From NCBI GenBank assembly GCA_905250075.1, contig CAJNOP010000012.1:2700529-2764528 (forward strand): 64,000 nucleotides of DNA. Direction: 5' to 3'. Source of the stretch: Rotaria sp. Silwood1 (Eukaryota; Rotifera; Eurotatoria; Philodinida; Philodinidae). Every line of letters begins with the position of its first letter. The first letter of the stretch is position 1. Shown here piece by piece: positions 10,536 to 22,657 of this stretch. Made by a program: the position numbers and the translations under genes. Under the pieces are notes generated by a model that ran no database searches, was not told the DNA's origin, and saw only the letters and a list, made by a program, of their open reading frames with translations.

Positions 10536-10800
10536 AAAGTGTCAAAATGTCGAAAGGAAAATGTCGAAAGTGAAAATGTCGAAAAGCAAAATGTCGAAAA
10601 TTATGAACCACTGTAAATCCTTGTAAATCCTTGATGGAAAACTTTTTCTAAGATTTGATCAATAGAATGTAATACGGTATACATTCACAGAGCACAACAG
10701 TGAGGGTGAGGGCGAAATCTGTGACCAAAAAGGATTTAGATTTTCGACAATCTGCTTTCGACATTTTGTCTTTCGACATTTTGTCTTTCGACCTTTAACC
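10536..10800. repeat. Mirror array of the TGTCGAAA motif
   Basis: The left side (about 10540-10602) has four copies of AATGTCGAAA spaced by 4-8 bases. The right side (about 10742-10796) has at least three copies of the inverse, TTTCGACATTTTG. An inner pair, AAATCCTTG near 10614 and AAGGATTTA near 10730, extends the symmetry. The spacer includes GAGGGTGAGGGCG. About 260 bases in all and non-coding; probably a foldback element with repeated subterminal motifs. Confidence 0.72.
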
Positions 10801-11579
10801 ACCTATTCACAAGATTATGACGTTGCGAAACTAAAATTTTACATTATTATAAACAATATATATGTTTTTTCTGTTTTTGTTTAACATCTGTTTTCAAGTT
10901 ATCACTATATGTTTGAAAATAATCGAAAATTTCCATTGAAAAATAAATCTTTTCCGTATAAAACTCGTACAATTGGTTTATTTATTAGAAAATCTCTATC
11001 ATGTTTCGTTGTGATTATCATTGTTAATCAAAAAATTAATGAAAAACAGTTTCATTCGGAGATGATCTTCAATCTTATGTAAAAAAAATTAAACAATTAT
11101 TATGCTATCATTCATAGCACTCATACAATATATATATAATTTGCCATTTTGCAGCATCACATGTTCTATTAAAACTTTGAACTACTGAATTTTTTCTTGA
11201 TATCTTTTAATCATTTTATATAGTGCGATTATTGTTTTTAGTGCATTTTCTTCATAGTAAAAGACATAGCCTTCGTCTTGTGAGAAAAGTTGTGAATTGA
11301 AAACTAATGAATAGAGCTACACTACACCATTAATATCTTTGTTTTTTTTTGTAGATGAAATAGGAAACCGAAAGTAAACTGGTAGAAACACTAAAATAAT
11401 AATAATAATATTTTTCAATTCAATAGAAGGATTTCGAAAATATTAATTGAATACTATTGATGATACTAATATTATTACTCTAATATGCAATTAAGTACAT
11501 AAATAACTTCAATTATCTTTTTTCTTACGAGAGCATTGCAAAATGTTTCTAGTCTTCCTTGTTTCCAGACTAATAAATG

Positions 11580-11902
11580 AGGGTGTGGGTGTGGGTGTGG
11601 GTGTGGGGTGTGGATGGGGGTGGGGGTGGGGTGGTGGGCTGTGGGTGTGGGGTGTGGAGTGTGGGTGCCGGTGTGGGTGTGGGCTGTGGGTGTGGATGTG
11701 GGTGTGGACGGGTGTGGGCGTGGGTGTGGATGTGGGTGTGGGTGTGGACGGGTGTGGGCGTGGGTGTGGGGGTGGGGGTAGACGGGTGTTAGTTGGTGTA
11801 GGTGTATATATAGTTCTTCCCTTCACCCACACCCACATCCACACCCACAACCCACCCACACCCACCCACACTCCACACCCCACACCCCACACCCACACCC
11901 TA
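11580..11902. repeat. Large head-to-head telomere-like tract
   Basis: Bases 11580-11808 are G-rich, beginning with perfect (GGGTGT)n and becoming variant (GTGGATGTGG, GGACGGGTGT). A short AT spacer (ATATATAG) at about 11808-11824 is followed by 11825-11902 of CCCACA-type repeats. Open frames of 70-130 residues here are low-complexity Val/Gly/Trp or Pro/His/Thr strings and are not genes. Same orientation logic as the 3.8-kb tract. Confidence 0.75.
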
Positions 11903-14900
11903 CAATTGATGGTAATTGTTTGACGAGTAGGACTGTCCCATGTAGCCGAAAATGGATAAATAATAGAAAAATCACCTATTATTTTCCATTATTTTGTGAA
12001 AAACATCAAATACTTAATGGTAATGCATTATTTTTCGTAGTTTTAACGCAATTCAATGCATTTTTCAGAAGTAGTGTTCAAGTACTTCGAAATTCTGCAA
12101 CATTGCAATACATTTCAATGCATTGTTTAGTGATAGCGTTTTGATTGCCAATGAAGCATTGTATAAAAATATATTATTAGAAGTGCCATTGAAATTTTTT
12201 GAAGTTCAATAAATTTTTAATGCATCGTAGGATAAGGTGTAGGTGTGGGTGTGAGTTAAGTCAACAACCATATCCATACCTACAAGCAGAATACCAGAGT
12301 TTGATAGGGTCGAGAAAATGTACATATGAGTGCTTTGGAGTTCCATTGGAATAAACCTCTTCGAAGTGAACTTAAAGTTGAACAAGTAACGACCGTCGTT
12401 GCGACTCGTGTATAGGTGTGAATATGAGTGTTGTTGTGCGTACAGTGAAGAGCCTGTCTAGCTGGATCCGCATCCGAACCTGCGTGGCTACGAGTTCAGA
12501 TCCAGGTCTGAAAAATTCTTGTTGACTGAGTCCGAGTGGAGTACTGAATCTGACCCAACAATTACTTCTTCAAAAATCAAAGTTAAATATGACCACATTC
12601 TTGTACGAACATCGTCAAGATCCCCTGAGAAATGGGCTTCCTAGTTGTTGAATCTAAATAAGCAAAAAAGTATATCATATCGGCAGAGAATTATCAAGAC
12701 GAATTAAAGTTTTATCCAGAATATAATGAGTGAGGATTGAGTCAGGTTCGGACTCAAGTGCAGTGTGGCGCTTCTCTTCCCCATTCAAATTATCACGCTC
12801 ATATTCAGAGACCCACAATCATATTCATATTCAACCACCATCTCAGTCACATACCAAACCAATACGCAGACTACATCCGCCATATCACCATACCATCACT
12901 CATACCTTCATCTATACGAACATCTCATACTCACAACCACACGCACATTCTTATACCTTCCTCACGGTTGACATAACTGCCAGTCTGAAAACTGATTAGA
13001 CAAAAACTAGGAGTGGAAAATAATTGATAAATAGAGAAAACAACATAGCTGACATTCATTCTAATTCAACAATAGTGCATTTCTAAACTTTTATTTCATA
13101 TTCAGAAATATCTTATTCAGTTACATTGATAAATAACAACATCAACGAACATGGTGTGAATTCATAATAAAAAATCGAAACAATCAATTATTGAATGTCA
13201 TCAAGTGTGTGATCATTTGAATCTAAGCAGCGAATTTTTTTCATTCTGGATACTAAGCGGATCCAACTTCTTTCCTAGGGATCTCGACACAGTATGTATT
13301 CATATAAACATTAAGTAGAACAATGCAAATTAAATTTGCAATGATTCAAATCACTAATCAAATGTTCCAAATATGCTTTTCTCGTGGTGTAAAAGTTTTT
13401 CATTGCAAGATTCACGCAATGTGGAAGACCAATGAATTCAAAGTTAACCTAAAAATACTGCTATATTGTGAAGAATTAACTTTTATACAAGATAAAATCG
13501 ATTCGTGGACAAAAACCAATATGTATTAGGAAGCTACGAGTCCTTCCGGGCTCGGGTCCATAAAAATGTGAACTTACACTTTAGAAATAAAATCAACGAT
13601 TCTGTAACAGACGTTCCGAGTTACTATATATTATAATAAAAAGAATACACATCTTTTAGCGTCAATTAATTCCTAACTTTAACAAATGAATATTACGCGT
13701 CAAAATTCGATTAGTTCGATTTTATAGAAATGTATTTTTGATGCCAGTATAGGAGTTATTTTCCTAAAAATATGGCAAAGAATAACGTATTTTCTTACAG
13801 CATGTTTTATTAGGTGATCTTTGGTTTAATTTATCTATAGAATATTCAAAACGTCTCGAAAAAATAATGTTCATATTTTATTTAAGAATGCCTTCAAAAT
13901 TTAATTTTGGTCAATTGCTTAGATATGTATCACGTGTTTGTAAAATTCGAATATTTTCAGTACAACGATTTAATTTATTTTCACTTTATTTTATTGTATT
14001 GTGCAACCATCGATCAATTTTTCACTATTAGATGTCTATATTTAATTAGGTTAAAATCGACAAATGGGTTTGTTGCTGCTACTGCTTGTTGTGTTTGATC
14101 TGTTCATATTGTATTCTTTATTGTCTTTGGGGATTCATTTCACAGTTTAAATGCAATAATTCATATCAATGTTAGAATATATACATGTATATAACCTACT
14201 TGTATTATTATTATTATTATTTCTTATTGAGTTTTTACCTCTGATGAATATGATAATATTTTCTTTGATGGTGTTTATCAATGTAAGAAGATTAGGTACG
14301 TCAGCAACCATTAACATGAATGACACTTACTTGTTCATCATTTCTATATTTACAAACTATAAATACGAACTATGATATTCGAGGTCAACGTATTTAGTTA
14401 GTTATAGGATAAGTCTTATTTTTGAATACAATAAAAATACTATAAACTATCTTCGACTTTTTCGAATTCATTTTGTATTTATAAAATCATTCAGTTTCTA
14501 TCATTCACGATTTACTAAATCTTTATTTGTAAGAAAATCAACAACAAAAACTACTACACTTAAACATCGATGAATTCGTTTTGATCTACACGAAATATCG
14601 ACATAGGAACCAACAAACCTTAGTTTTATACACTCTAATCTAGAGTCATATGGAACAGTTTCGAATTTCGTTTGTCCCGAAAAAATCTATTCTAATCACA
14701 CAGTGAGCTTGTTGAACTCTAACTATTTTTCTTGTTATTAAGAAAAATATTTTGCATTTCTTCAGTGCAAGCAAATCGAATTAATACGATCATCTATTTG
14801 AATTTGCTAGAAATATTCTTTGAAATTATACAAGACATTATTTGTAGTCTTATTTCATTAGTTTACTTCTTGATCTGATAAATATTTTTTTAATTTTTAA

Positions 14901-16697
14901 TTTGATACTCATATCACGATATACTAGTTTACATAAATTAGTTTATGAATCTTCTTGTTTCAAGCAGAATTTTGATTTTACAATTAACAGTACTGTCAAA
15001 CATAATTATATTCTATTCATTAATGAATTCAGACAATATAATGTGAACACAAAGAGTAAGAGACAGAATTCTGTCGTCTATAGTTTGTTGTACATATGAG
15101 CAGATTCATGTCAATTTTCCATGACTTGTCATTGCGATTAGTTTCAATGATGTCAAGAGAAAAAAAAAGATAATTGATGAAGATCATACATCTCTAGTAG
15201 AATTATTTTATCCTTGATAAATCTCGTTTTTTTTTCCTTTTTATAAAATAGAAATCATGTCTTAATATATTTCTCTTTATCTAATCAGAAATATATCAGC
15301 TAATTTTCATGTCTTCAGTCTTTTTTTTTTATTCAATTTCTTATCTGTGAAACATTTCATTTTATATATTCGACACCCTGAAGTCATTTGTTCGTGTCAA
15401 TATGCGGTTCATTTAGCAAGCAAGCAAAACTAGTACTAGTTCATTCTATTGTCTATTTTAGCCTATCACATATTTTTGGTCGTCTACTCGATCGTGTCAA
15501 TCAAGTGAAGTGTATAAGTATACTGATATAATCTCTCTACTGAATAGACTATATATATAGTGAGAAGAGAGAACGATTATTTCAGCTGATTGAATGAAAA
15601 ATATACGTCAATATAGATTACACCTTCATTTTTTTTCTTGTAACAATTCTTGGATTTAATAGGGAAAAGTTTTCTTTTACTTTTACAGATGATCTTTTCT
15701 ATGTATGTTTATCTATAACTATTCTAGTAGGCAATATAATCATCATCAATCAATGTCTTCGGAATCAACAAGATTTTTTACTATTTGACCTTGACTGGAA
15801 ATTTTATTTATAATCAGAAGAAAATCAACAAATTTAATTTAATCTCTATCAGCAATTAGATCCCGAGATTACTCGGAGGAAGAGAATCAATGGTTCAGAA
15901 CGCTGATTGAAGGATGTTTGCTAAAATAGACTGAGTTCTCGGGGGACGAGGAGTGATTTTGAGAAATGGGTGATAACTAGTCTATATTTACTTAACCGTT
16001 TTTTTTTCATAAAGAATAACTTTCGTATTATTAAATCTGCACAATTTTTGTTCTTTCAAAATATATGTATGTTTCTAATTATTTTCTGTTTGTATTTTAT
16101 GTACTGCACGAACGATTTCTCAACAGTACGAGATGTCATTTTTTGTTCTCTCTCTCTCTCTTTTAGTTTCAATGATTCTGTTGCATGTAATAATTCTTGA
16201 AGAATGATAATACATTTGGGAGATGTATTTTTTCTTGTTGTTATTATTATTAATATGTTGATGGATGAGACAAAAAAAAATCTTATCTTTTTGTCTCGAC
16301 AATGACTGAATGATGAGATCAATATGGTAATTTTTAAATGGAACAGTCAAAATAAAACATGCAATAAACTCGTTGTTATTGCATGACTTACACAAAAAAA
16401 TTTTTTTTTTTTTTTCGAACGAATTGATTATATAGTATTCTTTAACGTCTATAATGAGAAAAGAATTGATTCTATTTTTGTTGATGACATTTGTACGGAG
16501 TTTTTCCATTGGTAGAAACGACAAGTTATCTGATTGGTCATTTGGGAGAAAAGCAAACGGAGTATCTGTGAGAGAGAGGAAGAGAAAGAGTGAAAGAAGA
16601 ATAATTAGAAAGATGAAGCAGATATGTCTTTTCTACCTAACTATATCAACGATGATTGAAGTAGTGAACAAAAAAATTTAAAAAGAAAATTCTAATT
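11903..16697. other. Intergenic region without recognised gene; degenerate CA-rich tracts
   Basis: No supported coding region. About 12237-12290 holds another small GT-rich then CA-rich pair (GGTGTAGGTGTGGGTGTGAG, then CCATATCCATACCTAC). About 12780-12965 is strikingly poor in G and rich in C and A, with overlapping open frames in all three plus frames, as expected of a degenerate simple repeat. From 13000 to 16690 the sequence is AT-rich, with a CT microsatellite near 16147. Confidence 0.55.
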
Positions 16698-18579
16698 ATG
16701 TTGTGTCCATCAAATAATTTTGCTCTTCAACTTAATAAATATGTTGTGGAAAAAGTAATTCCAAGAAAAAATTCAATTTATAAAGCTGTAAGAGAAGTAT
16801 CAAAAGTTGTTACTGAAGTATTACGTGAAGTTGAAGCACAAGAACCAAGATTTATTTCATCACTTAATGAACTTAATGGTCGTTTTGAAGGTTTTACAGC
16901 TGTATCACAAACAGAATTCGAGGTAAGAATCATCATTTTATGTTCAAAAAAAGAAAATAGTTATATATTGAATTTTGCATTGTTTTTTTTTGTCATGCTT
17001 CATATCCACATTGAACATTGATGAAAGTAATAGAAAAACCTAGAATTATTTAGTTGCATAGACCTTCATTCTTGAGATATTTGACTTTTACTGAACTCTC
17101 CGTTTAATTCAAGCCACATGGAAAACTGACTTTTAACTGCAAACTTTGCACGCACAAAATTCATAATAAGACTAGTTCCTTCGAGAAGTTTTAGGTTTTC
17201 TAGTCTATGAATATATGAACAAAATTTGCTTTTATACATGAGAGGATTTCGTATATCGAATATCTTAGAATATGAGATAAAAGTTACAACTTTGACTGAT
17301 AAACTAATCTCATTAACAATTTCGTTCATAGAAAGTTTGAAGTCAAAATTCGATTTTTCATGTGATCGGAAGGAAATGAAAAATCTAGAGCCATTTCGAT
17401 ATCTCAAGAATGACGACTCACACAACCAAATTATTATAGACTTTTCTATTACTCATCAAATGAACATCATCTCGGTCGAAAAGTAATTTGACATGTGGAA
17501 AAGTTCCCTTTGTCAATTCCTATTCGAAACTGAAAATAAGATACATTCTTTGCTTACAACATACGAACATCACTTTTCTATAGGCAGTTCAATCATCCCC
17601 CTAGCGTCACCACTACTATGGCTTATTTAGATATTAATGATGCATAAAAAGATCAATCATTATTAAAATAATAAATGATTGATATTCTTAGACAAACAAC
17701 ATTTTTCGGTATATTTAGGTTGTTCTTTATTTAAATCAAATGGGTGTATTTAATTTTGTTGATGATGGTACAATACCAGGTTGTGCTGTACTTAAATTAT
17801 CTGATGGTCGTAAACGTTCAATGTCACTTTGGGTTGAATTTATAACAGCTAGTGGTTATTTATCAGCACGTAAAATTCGTTCACGTTTTCAAGCACTTGT
17901 TGCTCAAGCATGTGAAAAATGTGCTTGTCGTGATTATGTTAAATTATTAACTGATACATCTGAAGTACGTATTCGTATACGTGAAAAATATATTGTACAT
18001 ATTGTACCAGCATTTCGTTGTGCTGGTTTATGGCCACGTTCAGCTGCACATTGGCCATTTTCTCCAACACAATTTTCTATTTGGCCAAATCCAAATCAAA
18101 TAAATGATGTTAAAAATGAAGGTTTTAATATATTATCAAAAGAATCAATTTATATGAAAGATAAACAAGCAAATTCTGAAGGTGATGCATGGATTATGTC
18201 ATTTACTGAAGCTGAAGATCGTCTTTTACAAGATGGTACAAGACGTAAATGTCTTTCAATATTAAAAACATTACGTGATCGTAATTTTGATTCAACATCA
18301 ATAACAAATTATGTATTAAAATCTTTAGTTTTATATGAATGTGAAAAACATCCAAATGAACATGAATGGTGTGATGATATAACATTAGGTGATCGTCTTA
18401 ATGGTATATTATTACAATTAATATCATGTTTACAATGTCGAAAATGTCCACATTATTTTTTACCAAATGTTGATTTATTTAAAGGCAAATCAATACAATC
18501 ACTTGATAATGCTGCTAAACAATGTTGGCGTTTAACTCGTGAAATGCTCATTAATAGTCATTGTCTTGATAGGTTATAA
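16698..18579 (+). CDS. MAB21L1/MAB21L2: Mab-21-like protein
   Basis: Two exons (16698-16922 and 17719-18579) encode 361 residues, against about 359 in vertebrate MAB21L1/2. The first exon holds QLNKYVVEKV and EVEAQEPRFISSL. The second opens with VVLYLNQMGVFNFVDDG and continues through CAVLKLSDGRKRSMSLWVEF, GYLSARKIRSRFQ, WPRSAAHWP, CLSILKTLRDR, YECEKHP, and GDRLNGILLQLISCLQC with CPHYFLPN. Similarity to vertebrate Mab21 is very high throughout. The family has a nucleotidyltransferase (cGAS-like) fold; Mab-21 proteins act in eye, neural and body-wall development, with biochemical activity unsettled. The junction falls between Glu75 and Val76; vertebrate paralogues lack an intron there. The intron carries a foldback element. 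An AATAAA lies at 18678. Confidence 0.96.
17005..17490. mobile_element. Foldback element, family B, in the MAB21L intron
   Basis: The left end (from about 17009: GATGAAAGTAATAGAAAAAC, then CATTCTTGAGATAT near 17070) is matched in inverse by the right end (ATATCTCAAGAATGACGA near 17400, TTTTCTATTACTCATC near 17445). A second copy of the family is at 54789-55242 in TSNAXIP1. Short open frames on both strands inside it are by-products. Non-coding. Confidence 0.75.
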
Positions 18580-19369
18580 AGATCAAAAAACAAACGAAGT
18601 AATTACATGAGATATTCTATTCTCTTTTCCTTGTTCTTCTTCTTTCTTTGGTGTTCTTGTTAGATGTTTATTTAATGAATAAACATCCCATCACGTACAA
18701 TCGTTTCACACTCGTTTTATATTGTAAACAATAACATTTTTCTTTTTTTTTGTCTGTCTGTTGTGTATGTATTTCGTTTAATAGCCCATAAAGAAAATCA
18801 ATTTTAGTAAACAAAGAAAAAAAAAGAAAGAAAGAACGAAACAAGATGAAAGCTTATGACTATGTCTGGTTATTGTTTAATTTCATTCTTAGTAATTATC
18901 TCTAAGTATGTATCATAGAAAGATTGTGTGATATAGAGTAAAGTGAGGTGTTAAAGGTAATCAGAAAGATATTTCTTTTTTTTTCTGGCAGACATGCAAG
19001 CGGAAAGAGATCGATTACATACGCTAGTATGATTGCGTCAATTGAAAATGATGCCATCTCAGATTTCAATGACACAGCAAGCTCAATTTCAATATCATTA
19101 TCGATAAAATTTTTTCACATATATACATCAAACGAATCTCCAGTTAAATGTATATCGATAAAAAAAAGAAAAAAAAACGGAATGTCATGTCGTTGACTTG
19201 ATCAAGACAAGAAGAAAAAAAAGGAGAAGAAGAAAATTAATCTTGACAATATGTCACATTGAATCAATATACCATTTGTCAAATGCAACATTAGAGGATC
19301 CATTTTCTTTCTTCCTCTTTTTTTTGCTTAACATATGGGTATGTTCAATTTAGTAAGATCAATTTCATA
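18580..19369. other. Convergent 3' flanks of MAB21L and OGFOD2
   Basis: The poly(A) signal for MAB21L is at 18678-18683 (AATAAA). The rest is A/T-rich with A+G-rich stretches and no supported gene. An 82-residue plus-strand frame at 18948 has low-complexity Ser/Ile/Lys composition and is not accepted. Confidence 0.5.
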
Positions 19370-20740
19370 CTAGTTGCTTTCTATTGATTTTATCATTCCA
19401 TCACCATAGTTGCCTGAATCAACAGGTATCAGACATTCAGGCTTTTTCCAACACATAGGACAAAATTGATTACGTATTGAAGAAGAACGCATCCATATAA
19501 TAAGATTATATCTTTCACCAGATTTTATTGACTCAGTACCATGAAGATGTTGACCACGATGTAGAACTCCAATAGTAGGCTTGTGTTCGACAACTAAAAA
19601 CAAAAGAACAGAACAACATTTTAAAAACTATAATCATTCTTTACGGATTTCCTTAAAAAAGCTAAATGTATCTTTACTTTTTTCTTACATGTAAAATTTG
19701 AAAATGCAGTACGATGAGGTTTAGCCATAGTACCAAAATATAGATCACCACCTTCGAATTGATCTCCTTTAAAATAAATTTAATAAATGAAAGTTTATTT
19801 TATCAAAAAAGAAATTCATTCATTTACCAAGTGATACATTAAGTGTAATTTCTGAGTTATCATAATGATAACCAAGATCAACATCTTGATCAATTTTATA
19901 TGAAACAACAAATGCTCTATGAGAATCAAGTCCTGTACTGCCTACATATGCATCACCGAATAATGTTTGCACAAGAGGATTTAAATATTGATTACGTAAT
20001 TCATCAATAAAACTTGTAAATCCTAATTCATCTAAAAGAATCTAAAATAACAGATTGATAGAATATTTATATATAATATTGTTTAAAATATTATACCCCA
20101 TAATTATTCATAGTATTTGGTCTTCCTTTTGGCATTGGTGATGCTTCAAAATGTTTTAATTCTGCAAGAAATTGTGTACAAAATTCTGTTGTAAATACAG
20201 GCATTGAATAAATACCATCTATAATTAAATAAATAAGTCAAATCAAAATACATAATGTATTAATTCAATTTACTTACTACCCAATTTTAGAAGATATTCA
20301 TACGAAGATTTTGATTGTGAACATAATTCTTTAAATTTTTCAGATAAAAATTTTGGCTAGAAAAAAAAAAAATCTTAAAATAAGAAATAAAATTCAATTT
20401 TAAAAATATCTCTACTTGAAATTTGTAAAGTTCAGGATATAATGGTTGATATTCTCTATTAATTTGATCTTTACGTTTACGTGCTTCAGTATCAAGATTT
20501 TGTCGACGATCAATTTCTTGATATACCAAACTTAATAATTGTTCAATACTATTATCAGGTGATATAAGCTAGAAGAATTTCAATTAGTCATAATAGAAAT
20601 TAAAAATATATATTACTTACATGTTTATAATCTTCTCGAAATTGTTCATCATTTATATAATGTACATGAGCACCAACTTGTTTTAAATAGATATTATCGT
20701 TAAAAAAACATGAACATCGACAAAAGACTTTTTTCATCAT
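19370..20740 (-). CDS. OGFOD2: 2-oxoglutarate/Fe(II) oxygenase domain protein (OGFOD2-like)
   Basis: Seven exons join in frame to 328 residues (human OGFOD2 is about 350): 20621-20740, 20416-20568, 20281-20356, 20097-20218, 19828-20041, 19689-19766, 19370-19593. The C-terminal half is the double-stranded beta-helix fold. GYHYDNSEITLNVSLG holds the HxD iron ligands, FEGGDLYFG is the typical next strand, HRGQHLHG holds the distal histidine, and SGERYNLIIWMRSS the 2-oxoglutarate-binding Arg. The end (NQFCPMCWKKP) is Cys-containing as in OGFOD2. Substrate unknown for the family. The start is the first of two adjacent ATGs; a splice-acceptor-like TTTCTTTAAG ends five bases before it. All catalytic residues are present. 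Confidence 0.9.
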
Positions 20741-22657
20741 TAGATCTTAAAGAAAAATGACGCATAAAATTTATTATATTACAAAGTGTTCGAAAAGTTC
20801 GCATGCATAAGAAAAACTTAAATAGTTTCCGATCAATTCAACCGATTTAAATATGTTTTATATACTTTAATCACGTATTTATTAAAGTTTTATTCAATAT
20901 ATATCAGATAAAATGCGTGCACCTGAAAAAAAGATCAAAATTAAAATAGTTTTACTCATACTCAAATTATATGAGTTAGTGTTACAGAGATGTCTATGAT
21001 TACACTACTGCTACTACTGTGACAGCTTCTTTTTTTTATAGAGATTGTAAAACTGCATGAATTTTCATAGGTTTCGTTTTACAATGATAGCTGATTCAGA
21101 TTTGCCTACGAATAAAACTATATTAATTTTGATTTCTGTAGACACGGACACTTTATCTGAAATATATTGAATAAAACTTTAATGAATATATGATCAAACT
21201 GTAAAAAATAATGTCTAAATGTCTTTAGTTGCTGAGAAGATATTTACATTTGTTTTTTTTATTTTCGTTTGAATTTCTGCAACACCTTGTAGTTTTGTTT
21301 GCGATAGTTAATCACTGAAATCAAGTTTTTACAATAAAGAAGGAACATTTGAGTTTCATATTTAATAGATAGACAACAATTTGTATTTGTTTTTTTTCAA
21401 TAATCAAGTCTAACTTATAAAATTAACAGAGAGTTATTTATTGAATTTAACTAAGTGATCATTTGTTATTTATTTCACGAAAAAAATATGATTACTTATC
21501 AGTATGTTTTATTTTCACATCTTTTCTATGCCTGATAACAAGTTCATAGCATGTAAAAGATGAAGATCAAGTACTAAAGGGTAGGTTGATAGGTCTTCTA
21601 TACACCCGCATGTACTTACCATATATTGATAGAAAAATTAAGACTATTCTTTCCATTTTTTAATTTTTTTTATGACAATTGTATAGTCTGAAGTAATATC
21701 TATCTATTAAATTAGTGAAAACTGCAGATTATTTTGTGTTTTTGTCAAACCAACTTTTTCATGAAAACAAACTTCAGAAATACTCCAGTTTAATAGATTT
21801 AATTGAGATGAAACTTTTTTCACCTATACTATACTCTACTTTTGATGTGTACTTTTTTTTATTGTTCTACTGATTTTTAGTAGCTCCTACAAAAACAAGT
21901 TTATTTTAAAGAAAAACATGTCCTTTTTTTGATGGTACCTTCGATACTTTAGTTTTTATACTTGAAGGACAAAAAATAAAAAGAAACATATTCCAAACAG
22001 TTTCTCATGTATTTTTTGAAAAATTTTTTAGTTCTGTTCTGAAAATTTTAAAATTTTTTGATAAACCATTCTCCAGAAATTCCAAAAAAAGGGGAACATA
22101 CCCTTAAGCCAATAATTGAATATTAATTACAGTTATTTAAAAACAAACGTAAAGGGAACAAACTCGAACACTACTATTAAGGACATATCGAGTTTCAATC
22201 GAAGCACTTCCATGTCTATCAATATCTTGTCTTGAATGATGAAAGCTGGTCCTTTATAACATCATTTTACTTGATAATACATCAATGTCACATATATGAA
22301 GATAAGATTATTATAGGTTGAAATTAATAACTAACTGAAATAAATTGAATCTATTGCCACTTATCAACATATCCAATCCTTGAAATATGAATTCACATAG
22401 CAGGAAAGAAAAGAACTTAATCATCTACCAACGATTAAGAAAATAAAAACAGAATAAATATCCTTTGCATCTTATATGTTGATGTATGAAATAAACAAAA
22501 AATAATATTTATCAACCAAAAGAAAAAAAAAAGTATTCTTGGTTAGAAAACAAAAAACAAAGAAAAAACAAAGAAAAGAACGAAGAAGCATAGTAAAATT
22601 CGAACAACGACAAAAAAAATGCATGTAGATACAATCATATTTATAACGAAGAGCAAA
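20741..22657. other. Intergenic, nothing recognised
   Basis: About 1.9 kb of AT-rich sequence between the OGFOD2 start and the SIAH stop, both on the minus strand. It should contain the OGFOD2 promoter and SIAH 3' UTR. I see no coding region, RNA gene or clear repeat. Confidence 0.45.

Noticed and set aside
11509-11923. Overlapping open frames of 70-130 residues on both strands in the GT/CA tract
   Set aside because: They are translations of a simple repeat (Val/Gly/Trp one way, Pro/His/Thr the other) with no domain character.
12730-12999. Three overlapping plus-strand open frames
   Set aside because: A G-poor C/A-rich tract avoids stop codons in all frames; composition explains them.
16056-16681. 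Several 75-134 residue frames on both strands before MAB21L
   Set aside because: AT- and CT-repeat-driven composition (runs of Lys, Asn, Ile, Arg-Glu); no domain seen.
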